Source of the DNA: Candidatus Dojkabacteria bacterium
GTDB taxonomy: Bacteria > Patescibacteriota > Dojkabacteria > J137
Direction: 5' to 3'
Assembly: GCA_020429495.1 (NCBI GenBank)
Contig: JAGQLJ010000045.1
Location: forward strand, 1 to 16,652
DNA: 16,652 bases
A program made the translations under genes and the position numbers. How positions within the stretch are numbered: position 1 is the stretch's first letter; each line of letters starts with the position of its first letter. The notes beneath the pieces were generated by a model. That model saw only the letters and a program-made list of their open reading frames with translations, made no database searches and was not told the DNA's origin. Positions 1-6,587 of this stretch are shown one piece after another.

Positions 1-109
1 TTCAAAACCTGCTACTGTCTGCAAAACCTCAGAATTTACATTTTTAGAAATTTTTGTTACGAAACATCGTCAAAAAATCATACTCATAGACCAGTTAATA
101 TCTCCAGCA

Positions 110-2656
110 TCAAATATATTCTGTTAACTCTTGATCCAATACTTCAGTTGATTTCCCCGATTCATCTTTGAGCTTATTTAAATCGATAGAGATAAGCTGA
201 TTATTTTCAAAAACTAAAATAGAGGAATATTTTTCAATAATATGTTTGGCTAGATGCCTTGGGAATCCGAAGTTCTGTAAATCAATAATTCTTTTATTAG
301 TTGTTCCATACTCAAGAAATTCAGCCCAATTAGTTCCAGCATTTTGGCTACCCAATTTTGCTTTAAGTAAGTCATAGTAGTTCTGAAAATATCTTTCCAT
401 TTTAAATCTAAAAACATTTTCAATTAAATTTATAACATCATTTACAATAATATTAATATGTTCTAACTGATAAGTCCCAAAGACTTCATATGTTCTAGTT
501 CGGTTATTCCATATCTGCTTTGGACCATCACTATACCAATTTATAGATTCCCAGATGATTTGACTCAACGGAGCTGAATTCATCCATTTTTCCATTAAAA
601 GAGCGTACTTATTAAGTATTTTATCTTCTTTTGGGATCATAGGGGAGATTCCTAGAGACTCTATTTTACTCCACTGATAATAATTATAAAACTTCTGTAA
701 GAAATGATGTATTGTATCTCTATTAATATTTTGAGGTAGGGGTTCAAGGTTGTATTCATTATAAATATTATTTTGATATCTTGGATTGATCGCGGATGAT
801 TTTATTAAAACTTCTTTAGGAACAGTAATTTCGTTACTAGCTTTAGCTAATAATTTTCTATGTTCTTCTGCATTACTTAATATAAAGTTTTCTCTGAGAG
901 TGGATGCCACATTAGTTTTTTCATGAATTAGCGCTATATTCGCATAATGTCTCCACGTTTCTACCTCGTTACTGGTTGGAGTTTTTTTTGTAAATTTATC
1001 TTCATCTTTAATTATATACTCCATATTTTGGAAGATGCTTCTTTTTGTTTTATCAATGGGAGCAACCTTCTTTGATATTTGTTTATTCTTTAAAAGAGAT
1101 CGATCTGAGATTTGATCCCATCTATTTTTCTTATTTTCAGCACGAACGCATATTATATTACCCGATAATTCTTTAGTTAGTCTTCCCGCCCTTCCTGCAA
1201 GATTCCAGAAGTCTATATCTGTAAATTTTTTTGTAGAAATTGCATTACTTAAAATAAAAATATTCTTAGCAGGCAAGTTTACTCCCTCAAGTAAAGTTGA
1301 CGTACAAAATACATAATTAATACTTCTTTCTGCAAAAAGTTTTTCTACTCTTTCTCTTATATTTTGAGGCAATCTTCCAAAATGGAAAGCAACACCTTTC
1401 TTTAGGCAATTAATTAGGTAGTAATCTTTATGTAACTGTTCTTTAATAAGTGTTATCAATTTTTTAATTTCCGGATCTTCAGGTATATCTGGAAGTGATG
1501 CTGCAAATTCTCTAGCGTAAAATATAGTATCGTTAGGTGTATTACAATAAACAATACTTTTCTGATTTTGCCCTAGTGCTTTAATAAATTCATTGATATT
1601 AAGATCAACTATGTCAATTTCAATTTCTTCTTTGTCGTAAATAAGAAAAGCTTTCTTTTCTATAAGATCTGCATAATACAGATTCTGACTAACTGGGGAT
1701 TCTTTAATATTTAACTTCTCATCTGTACTTAATTGAAATAATTCCAAAAATACCTCTGGATTAGGAACATTAGGAGATGCGAAAAACAGCCTTACAGATT
1801 TTCTCTGTGCTTGTATAATGGAATGATAATAAAGAGGGCTTCTTGTATCATTACTAGATAATATTTTATGTGCTTCATCTATAAACAAGTAATCAATTTT
1901 GGGATTTTCATTTTCAGAAAAATAAGCAAGTAGTCTTTCAGGTGTGAATACAAAAATAAATTTCTTCTTTGTTTTTCTTATTATTGGAGATAGAGTTGGA
2001 TAATTCACAATAGTATAATCCTGATGTCTTAAGTATTCGTGCTTAACTTCTTGTGTTACCTGAGTTATTAATGCTCTCGTTGGAACTAAAATTGCTATGT
2101 TGCCACAACTATCATCCTTATCAATTAAGTAACTTATAAAATGTTTAATAATGAATGACTTACCTAACGATGTAGGCCCTGAAAAACTAAAATGATTATT
2201 CGATTTTAGAGACTCAAAAACCTCATATTGAGCTGTAGTAAAAATTTTATCGCTATTTGGTATTTGTTGAATAACTTCTTTGTCATTCTTTTCTAATTCT
2301 CTGTCTAAAGGAAGTCTAATTACTTTATCTTCTTGTTTTAATAGTGTTAATGCTGGAAAGTTACCAAGCTTAGATAAAATAGCAATGGAAAAAACATTAT
2401 AAATATCTTTGTATTCATCCTGATCAGCAAGAAGACTTACAATTCTGTATGAAGTATTTCTAATCAAAGGATTTTCAGAATGAGAAAGCAGGTCAGCATA
2501 CTTCATTAAATCTAAAAATTCTTTTTCAGTTAGTGGGGTAATTGCATTGGTATTTTGAAAAAATTTATACGCAGCAAATTTTTCGACCTTTAAAGATAGT
2601 TCCTTAAAATAATCATCTTCTAATATGCTTTTTTCTAAATCTTCAATTACTGTCAT
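110..2656 (-). CDS. hamB: HamB-like SF2 helicase of a Hachiman defence system
   Basis: This 848-residue protein is a superfamily 2 helicase. A Q-motif-like stretch (about 139-150) precedes Walker A SGPTSLGKS (159-167), motif Ia PTRAL (192-196), the DEAH box (260-263), an FASP motif III (292-295), motif V TSTLLEGVNLPA (452-463) and motif VI NLAGRAGR (485-492). The roughly 350-residue C-terminal part has no motif I recognise. The start overlaps the end of the upstream DUF1837 gene by 14 bp, so the two are one operon and probably translationally coupled; no Shine-Dalgarno is visible. In Hachiman, HamB is the DNA-translocating helicase that holds the HamA nuclease and senses aberrant DNA during phage infection. 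The family name rests on the HamA partner and the gene order, because the helicase alone would only be a DEAD/DEAH-family protein. It ends in TGA, one of few in the window. All motifs are intact, so it is probably functional. Confidence 0.85.
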   Translation of the reverse strand: MTVIEDLEKSILEDDYFKELSLKVEKFAAYKFFQNTNAITPLTEKEFLDLMKYADLLSHSENPLIRNTSYRIVSLLADQDEYKDIYNVFSIAILSKLGNFPALTLLKQEDKVIRLPLDRELEKNDKEVIQQIPNSDKIFTTAQYEVFESLKSNNHFSFSGPTSLGKSFIIKHFISYLIDKDDSCGNIAILVPTRALITQVTQEVKHEYLRHQDYTIVNYPTLSPIIRKTKKKFIFVFTPERLLAYFSENENPKIDYLFIDEAHKILSSNDTRSPLYYHSIIQAQRKSVRLFFASPNVPNPEVFLELFQLSTDEKLNIKESPVSQNLYYADLIEKKAFLIYDKEEIEIDIVDLNINEFIKALGQNQKSIVYCNTPNDTIFYAREFAASLPDIPEDPEIKKLITLIKEQLHKDYYLINCLKKGVAFHFGRLPQNIRERVEKLFAERSINYVFCTSTLLEGVNLPAKNIFILSNAISTKKFTDIDFWNLAGRAGRLTKELSGNIICVRAENKKNRWDQISDRSLLKNKQISKKVAPIDKTKRSIFQNMEYIIKDEDKFTKKTPTSNEVETWRHYANIALIHEKTNVASTLRENFILSNAEEHRKLLAKASNEITVPKEVLIKSSAINPRYQNNIYNEYNLEPLPQNINRDTIHHFLQKFYNYYQWSKIESLGISPMIPKEDKILNKYALLMEKWMNSAPLSQIIWESINWYSDGPKQIWNNRTRTYEVFGTYQLEHINIIVNDVINLIENVFRFKMERYFQNYYDLLKAKLGSQNAGTNWAEFLEYGTTNKRIIDLQNFGFPRHLAKHIIEKYSSILVFENNQLISIDLNKLKDESGKSTEVLDQELTEYI

Positions 2657-3584
2657 TAAAAGTAATTTTTTTAATTATATCTTTCCTTGTTTGATCGAGA
2701 CTTATATTTGCATTGTCCTTCTTAAGGAAAGGGATTGAATAAAAATAAAAATGATGTCCATCTAAACCGCTTTTAACAATTTGATTCCTTATATTTTCAA
2801 ATTGAGCTTCAAAAGTGCTTTTTACAGTTGATCTGATTTGATTGTCTATATCCTCATCTTTCATATTTTGTAAATCCCATTGAGATATATCAATTTCAAA
2901 ACTTAAAAATACACCAAAAGCATTATTTCTTTGTATAATATTTGAAGGATCCTTTGCAGGAATAAGAACTGATTTAATATAAGCAAGTTCTTCCTGATTT
3001 AAACTTTCTTTCATTATATTTGAGTCAACAAGAGAAGCTTCAGTGTTAAATCCTTTGTCTTTTAACGATTTTAGTGAGCTAATGGCTTCTCGAATGCCAT
3101 CCGTAAGGTTTGCATACATCTTGGATTCACCATAGATAATTTGATAGTCATTATCTGCAATTTTTAGTAAATGGATTCCATCAGATCCTTTAATATAATC
3201 GTTATTTGCAGTCTTCAACTCCATTTTAGAAAGAAGTTTAGGTGCATTTAAATGTGTTTCTAAAAAGCAATATAATAATAACTCTCCTCCTTCACCATCA
3301 TTTTTACCCCAGTCTTTAAACTTACTGACTACTTCTGACATCAACTGCCAATTTTTACCTTCTTCTTGAGATAGATCTTGTATTCTCCCTCTTGATAATA
3401 CGTAATGAGTGGATGCATTCCCCAATTCATTTATCATTGATTCGTAGTCAAAAGTACCCGCATTAATTTTAAGTACGTATAGATTAGCTTTACTTTTTAA
3501 GGTTAAACTGTGAGCATCGATTACTGGTAAACCAAAAAGATTTAAAAATTCCGTTTTATTTTTCATGCTAATCTCTAAAGACAT
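2643..3584 (-). CDS. hamA: HamA-like DUF1837 nuclease of a Hachiman defence system
   Basis: This 313-residue protein matches the DUF1837/HamA pattern. A GEGGE segment (97-101) precedes the core KGSDGIHL (132-139) and YGESKMY (151-157), which place E101, D135, E153 and K155 as the likely PD-(D/E)XK nuclease residues. HamA is the effector of Hachiman: held by HamB at rest, it degrades DNA once the complex is triggered, stopping phage spread at the cost of the infected cell (established for the family). It lies 54 bp downstream of the recombinase and overlaps hamB by 14 bp. Two TATAAT hexamers (3602-3607 and 3610-3615, minus) lie upstream and would give a leader of about 10-18 bases. I keep the first ATG. 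A second ATG six codons in (3566) has AGAG upstream and is an alternative start. The nuclease residues are intact. Confidence 0.87.
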   Translation of the reverse strand: MSLEISMKNKTEFLNLFGLPVIDAHSLTLKSKANLYVLKINAGTFDYESMINELGNASTHYVLSRGRIQDLSQEEGKNWQLMSEVVSKFKDWGKNDGEGGELLLYCFLETHLNAPKLLSKMELKTANNDYIKGSDGIHLLKIADNDYQIIYGESKMYANLTDGIREAISSLKSLKDKGFNTEASLVDSNIMKESLNQEELAYIKSVLIPAKDPSNIIQRNNAFGVFLSFEIDISQWDLQNMKDEDIDNQIRSTVKSTFEAQFENIRNQIVKSGLDGHHFYFYSIPFLKKDNANISLDQTRKDIIKKITFNDSN

Positions 3585-3601
3585 AAATATTTGTGGTTCT
3601 A

Positions 3602-3615
3602 ATTATATGATTATA
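3602..3615 (-). promoter_or_regulatory. Putative hamA -10 region (two TATAAT hexamers)
   Basis: Two exact TATAAT hexamers on the minus strand (3615-3610 and 3607-3602) lie 17-25 bases before the hamA ATG, in the 54-bp gap after the recombinase. Hachiman may therefore be transcribed independently of the recombinase. No convincing -35 is visible. AT-rich sequence makes chance hexamers likely, so this is tentative. Confidence 0.4.
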
Positions 3616-3638
3616 TAAAATCTGAGCTTGCATTACTC

Positions 3639-5057
3639 TTAATTATTTAAATAATATTTTCCCTTCCCATCCTTAAAACTAATCTTGCTAAATGCAATAG
3701 AAATTATTTTTCTCTTATCTTCAAGTCCTGCACTTCCATAAATTAGATCATTTTTTCCTTTAAGCCCTGCTATAGAAAACTTTTTATCACTTAAACCCTT
3801 TAATTCTTCTGAAATTCCATTCAGTTTTTCCTTAATTATTTCCTTCTCAGCGTTCAATCTTGTAGTAGTAGAATTGTATATCTTTATTTCAGCCTCTCCG
3901 TTTAATTTATCTTGATATGCTACAGATAACATATCATCAATTTTCTTTAATCTTTCATTTAATCCTTTTTTGGTTTCTTGTAGAGAAAGTAACTCGTTAG
4001 TTTTTTCATCGTTTAGTACAGATTTAATCCATTTAGTAAGTTTTATATTTTTTGAGTCTAGCTTACGTAACTGCATTTTAATTTCTTCTTCAACTCTATC
4101 TTCCCGTGCATTTATTGTTTGATTACATTCTTTAAAATGACTACATTTCCCATAGATATGTCCTTTTTTCTGATACCAAGAAATAGTATAACCACATTCT
4201 CCACAAACAACTTTTCCTTGTAGTAAGTAATTGTGTTTCATATATCTAGAATAAGTTCTTCTTTTTAAAATGTTCTGAACTTTTAAATAAAGATCTTTTG
4301 AGATTAAAGGTACGTGTGTACCACAATAAATTTTACCATTCCACCTGAAATATCCATAGTAGAAAGGATCTTTCAAGATATTGTGCATTCTTGAACTAGA
4401 TAGTTTATTTCCTTCTTTAGTCTTTAAACCAAACTTAAACGATTCTATACAAATATCTGCTATAGAGGATTTACCAGTAGAATAAAGTTTAAAACATTTT
4501 GTAATCTTCTTAGACAGTTTTGGATGTGGGATATATTCTTTATTAATATTATCAATTGATTCATATCCGAACTTTACGGGACCTGGGTATTTCATTTGTC
4601 TGATTTTCTCTCTATGTCCTTTTTTAACTTCTTCTGACAAATTATCTGAATAATTCTTAGCCCAAACAACCTTCATATCATAATTTAACTTGTCTTGAGA
4701 TCTTGAATTTTTATGAAGGATAATATTGTCATAAACTAAATGAAGCTTTCTTCTTTCATCTGATTCAAACCAATCATAAAACTTGACTAACCATTTAAAA
4801 CTTCTTGTACTTCGATCAACCTTTTCGAAGACAAGATTAAATATTTTATTTTTATGAAGATCTTTAAATATTTGCTCAAAAACTTTTCGTTCATTGGCTT
4901 TACTAGCAGTTTCAGATAATTTAAATAGTTTTACTACCTGTAAATTATTTCTAGAAGCATATTCCATTAATAATCTTTCTTGTGAGGATAAAGAGTAGCC
5001 TGCCTCTTGACTCCTATCACTAACTCTGGCAACTAGATATGCAGTATTTACATTCAT
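3639..5057 (-). CDS. Large serine recombinase (resolvase/invertase family integrase)
   Basis: This 472-residue protein has large serine integrase architecture. The N-terminal resolvase domain carries the nucleophile in ARVSDRSQ (S13; R11 adjacent), a GYSLSSQ segment (20-26) and DRSTR (81-85). The middle 'recombinase' domain (about 155-265) includes KFGY and the ILKDPFYYGYFRW segment typical of the family. A zinc ribbon follows, with C285, C288, C305 and C311, then a coiled coil (about 355-420). It would catalyse integration and excision through attP/attB using a serine-DNA intermediate. It is the last gene before a tRNA 3' fragment at 5079-5101, its start only about 20 bp away, as expected for an integrase next to its own attachment site. 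With hamA and hamB downstream on the same strand, it is the likely mobility gene of the Hachiman-carrying element. All catalytic features look intact. The start is set by a TATACA -10 box six bases upstream. Confidence 0.9.
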   Translation of the reverse strand: MNVNTAYLVARVSDRSQEAGYSLSSQERLLMEYASRNNLQVVKLFKLSETASKANERKVFEQIFKDLHKNKIFNLVFEKVDRSTRSFKWLVKFYDWFESDERRKLHLVYDNIILHKNSRSQDKLNYDMKVVWAKNYSDNLSEEVKKGHREKIRQMKYPGPVKFGYESIDNINKEYIPHPKLSKKITKCFKLYSTGKSSIADICIESFKFGLKTKEGNKLSSSRMHNILKDPFYYGYFRWNGKIYCGTHVPLISKDLYLKVQNILKRRTYSRYMKHNYLLQGKVVCGECGYTISWYQKKGHIYGKCSHFKECNQTINAREDRVEEEIKMQLRKLDSKNIKLTKWIKSVLNDEKTNELLSLQETKKGLNERLKKIDDMLSVAYQDKLNGEAEIKIYNSTTTRLNAEKEIIKEKLNGISEELKGLSDKKFSIAGLKGKNDLIYGSAGLEDKRKIISIAFSKISFKDGKGKYYLNN

Positions 5058-5063
5058 ATTATT

Positions 5064-5069
5064 TGTATA
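5064..5069 (-). promoter_or_regulatory. Putative -10 box of the serine recombinase (leaderless start)
   Basis: TATACA on the minus strand ends six bases before the recombinase ATG, the spacing repeated at several genes here. The corresponding -35 position falls inside the tRNA fragment and has no consensus match. Promoter strength could therefore differ between integrated and circular forms of the element; that is inference. Confidence 0.4.
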
Positions 5070-5078
5070 AAAATTTAA

Positions 5079-5101
5079 GGGTTCGATTCCCCGTAGGGTC
5101 G
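5079..5101 (+). repeat. tRNA 3'-end fragment, probable attachment site (attR)
   Basis: These 23 bp read as the end of a tRNA. There is a T loop TTCGATT (5082-5088), the 3' T-stem strand CCCCG (5089-5093), an acceptor strand TAGGGTC (5094-5100) and discriminator G (5101), with no encoded CCA. Upstream bases (AA at 5077-5078) cannot complete the T stem, and no D or anticodon arm precedes, so it is a fragment and not a gene. Sequence and G73 look most like tRNA-Glu; tRNA-Asp or tRNA-Asn are possible. Its place beside the serine recombinase start suggests the right end of an element inserted into a tRNA. The intact tRNA and matching repeat should lie to the left, outside this window. Confidence 0.6.
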
Positions 5102-5209
5102 TCTTACGAACGATATCTAAACACCTAAGATTTTTGGTAACAATACGAAACTGGTTAGTAAAAAGTGGACGATGTGAGAAAGCAGTTTGTTAGACCTAAA
5201 ATTTGTTAA

Positions 5210-5237
5210 ATAATTGTCAAGTTAATTGACAAGTTAT
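5210..5237. repeat. Imperfect dyad in the 235-bp non-coding flank
   Basis: TTGTCAA (5214-5220) and TTGACAA (5226-5232) form a perfect 7-bp inverted repeat around a 5-base spacer, extended by ATAA/TTAT with one bulged G. No T run follows on either strand. It could be an operator or a weak hairpin; nothing adjacent indicates which. The rest of 5102-5336 shows no gene I can support. Confidence 0.35.
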
Positions 5238-5336
5238 TTGTAAACTATCTTTTGGATTGAAAGTATATAACCTCGTATAACCCTATATACATAAGGTATT
5301 TTAAGGAGTATAAAAAGGTAGAGATTTTCTTCAGTA

Positions 5337-5423
5337 CGGAGAGGACAGGATTCGAACCTGCGTTGTGAGTAAACACAAACATCGTTTCCAACGATGCGCC
5401 TTAAACCACTCGGCCACCTCTCC
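5337..5423 (-). tRNA. tRNA-Ser(GGA)
   Basis: Read on the minus strand, this is a complete class II tRNA of 87 nt. The acceptor GGAGAGG pairs with CCTCTCC, followed by discriminator G; CCA is not encoded. The D arm contains the GGTTTAAGG loop, and the anticodon stem CATCG/CGATG encloses the loop TTGGAAA with anticodon GGA, which reads UCC and UCU serine codons. A long variable arm follows (stem TTGTG/CACAA), and the T loop is TTCGAAT. Its first 33-34 bases are repeated 349 bp upstream, beyond a GIY-YIG nuclease gene, so the present 5' flank is probably supplied by an insertion. The intact cloverleaf indicates a working tRNA. Confidence 0.96.
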
Positions 5424-5426
5424 AAT
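5389..5426. repeat. 38-bp direct repeat, copy 1 (within tRNA-Ser)
   Basis: These 38 bp cover the 5' part of tRNA-Ser plus 3 bp upstream. They are identical to 5738-5775, in the same orientation and 349 bp apart. Identity stops at the anticodon loop, next to anticodon base 34. Confidence 0.95.
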
Positions 5427-5428
5427 AC

Positions 5429-5677
5429 TTACAAACTCAGTCTTCTTTTCAAGTACGCTCTGCCGAAACCCGTTTTCAATTGCTTTTCTCTTTTTAGAGC
5501 TAGCTCTTTACTGAGACATCCTTCAAAGTATATTAATTTAAAAGGTCTTCTACTCTTTGTACTTGTTATATTGCCATTATTATGTTCTTCAACCCTTTTT
5601 TTGATATTTGAAGTATAACCTATATAAAGGCCATTATCCGATTTTGATAATAAAATATATGTATAATAAAATTTCAT
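5429..5677 (-). CDS. Single-domain GIY-YIG endonuclease
   Basis: This 82-residue protein is a stand-alone GIY-YIG nuclease of the UvrC N-terminal/YhbQ type. It has YTYIL (6-10, the GIY strand), LYIGYT (17-22, the YIG strand), an arginine in KKRVEEHN (26-33) and the catalytic-glutamate region ALKREKQLK (60-68). The frame stays open to 5740, but that extension reads through a GC-rich hairpin, so I use the internal ATG at 5677, which gives the usual family length. The stop lies 5 bp before the 5' end of tRNA-Ser, and the other side is a hairpin and a partial copy of the same tRNA. That context suggests a mobile or homing-type nuclease rather than a fixed repair gene. DNA cleavage is the family activity; the target is inferred to be the tRNA-Ser anticodon region. 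Confidence 0.85.
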   Translation of the reverse strand: MKFYYTYILLSKSDNGLYIGYTSNIKKRVEEHNNGNITSTKSRRPFKLIYFEGCLSKELALKREKQLKTGFGRAYLKRRLSL

Positions 5678-5704
5678 TTGTTTCAGATAAAATACAGTTT
5701 CCCT

Positions 5705-5738
5705 GCCCGCAATGCTACGCATAGCGTTGCAGGCGGGC
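5705..5738. repeat. GC-rich hairpin upstream of the GIY-YIG gene
   Basis: GCCCGC (5705-5710) pairs with GCGGGC (5733-5738). AATGCTA (5711-5717) pairs with TAGCGTT (5722-5728, one G-T wobble) around a CGCA loop, with GCAG (5729-5732) bulged. The GC content contrasts sharply with the surrounding DNA. The outer arm ends directly at the tRNA remnant, so the hairpin probably marks the end of the inserted unit. No T run follows. Confidence 0.8.
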
Positions 5739-5775
5739 AACGATGCGCCTTAAACCACTCGGCCACCTCTCCAAT
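5738..5775. repeat. 38-bp direct repeat, copy 2: tRNA-Ser 5'-half remnant
   Basis: On the minus strand this holds tRNA-Ser positions 1 to 33-34 (acceptor 5' strand, D arm, anticodon-stem 5' strand and loop start). It then breaks off into a GC-rich hairpin. It cannot fold as a tRNA. It looks like the ancestral 5' half left upstream when the GIY-YIG unit inserted and supplied a fresh copy to the downstream intact gene. The ancestral tRNA promoter would lie beyond this remnant. Confidence 0.9.
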
Positions 5776-5791
5776 TTTAGATAATTATACA

Positions 5792-6568
5792 CTACTGAAT
5801 TTTTGCCGTTTGTATTGGTTGTGAAGCTTTATTTGTTAGTAAATAGTATGATTTAGCAAGTGTGTATTCAGCTGCAACTGCAGGTTTGGTACTTAGATAA
5901 CCAGAAAATAGATATATATCCACGAAGTAATCTCTTGCTCTTACGATAAAATTTTCAGGAGTTATGACCAAATGATTACTTTCTAAGTATGCTAACCAAC
6001 TAGCAAGTTTGTTATCTTCTAACTGTAATATAATTTGGTTATCGAATACTGATCTAACACTTTGTCTAACACTAGCACCAAGAAGATTATTAGTTCTCAA
6101 TAAAATATGACTTAACTCATCATATTCACTGACTAGGTTGCTCCAAATATACCCATAAAGATTGCTGTATTTAGCTATTCGATCTGAATAATGTAAATTT
6201 AAATGATCATTTGTTAACATTTCACCCAAATACCTGGATATTAATACTTGATTGTTTTGTGAACTATCTCTAATATTAATTTCAGCTGCTGAAATATATT
6301 GCATAAGGTTAACTATAAGTTCATCCCTTACTCCAAAAATTGTAATATATTTATTAATTTCAACTAATGATGCCTTTGTCTGTTCTAATTTAGTTCTTTC
6401 TTCTGGTACATGGTTATTATTTAGTGCTAATGCATCAACATAATGTATAGCGTATGATACTACCCCGTTCCATTGCAGGGTTGATAGATAATAATATACT
6501 TCAACATCAATGTTATCATCAATGCTACTTAAATTTTCATCTGCTGTATCTTTATCTAAATCTGACAT
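5792..6568 (-). CDS. Hypothetical protein (258 aa)
   Basis: I do not recognise this protein. It is 258 residues long, with an acidic N-terminus (DLDKDTADEN), no evident signal peptide or membrane span, and a composition suggesting a mainly helical cytoplasmic protein rich in Leu, Tyr, Asn and Ser. The reading frame is open upstream to 6601, but the ATG at 6568 is preferred because a TATACT -10 box lies five bases before it. It is divergent from the OGG-type glycosylase, and the two -10 boxes overlap, so shared regulation is possible. The stop lies about 17 bp from the tRNA-Ser remnant. It is long, uninterrupted and has its own promoter, so I consider it real, but no function can be assigned. 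Confidence 0.7.
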   Translation of the reverse strand: MSDLDKDTADENLSSIDDNIDVEVYYYLSTLQWNGVVSYAIHYVDALALNNNHVPEERTKLEQTKASLVEINKYITIFGVRDELIVNLMQYISAAEINIRDSSQNNQVLISRYLGEMLTNDHLNLHYSDRIAKYSNLYGYIWSNLVSEYDELSHILLRTNNLLGASVRQSVRSVFDNQIILQLEDNKLASWLAYLESNHLVITPENFIVRARDYFVDIYLFSGYLSTKPAVAAEYTLAKSYYLLTNKASQPIQTAKIQ

Positions 6569-6573
6569 TCTAA

Positions 6574-6581
6574 AGTATAAT
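6574..6581. promoter_or_regulatory. Overlapping divergent -10 boxes
   Basis: TATAAT (6576-6581, plus) lies six bases before the glycosylase ATG at 6588. TATACT (6579-6574, minus) lies five bases before the hypothetical gene's ATG at 6568. The hexamers share four positions, so polymerase could occupy only one promoter at a time. Both transcripts would be essentially leaderless. Confidence 0.6.
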
Positions 6582-6587
6582 AAATAT

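Noticed and set aside
56..71. TTACGAA near the left edge resembling sequence after the tRNA fragment at 5104-5110
   Set aside because: Only seven bases match and no tRNA sequence accompanies it, so it is not a credible left attachment site.
5234..5425. 63-aa open frame on the minus strand over tRNA-Ser
   Set aside because: It is a translation of the tRNA itself; the N-terminal residues are the reading of the tRNA-Ser sequence.
5394..5618. 74-aa open frame on the plus strand
   Set aside because: It is antisense to the GIY-YIG gene and runs through the tRNA; no family features.
5678..5740. N-terminal extension of the GIY-YIG protein
   Set aside because: The extra 21 codons translate the GC-rich hairpin; the domain begins at the ATG at 5677.
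6252..6443. 63-aa open frame on the plus strand
   Set aside because: It is antisense within the 258-aa gene and has no own promoter or start context.
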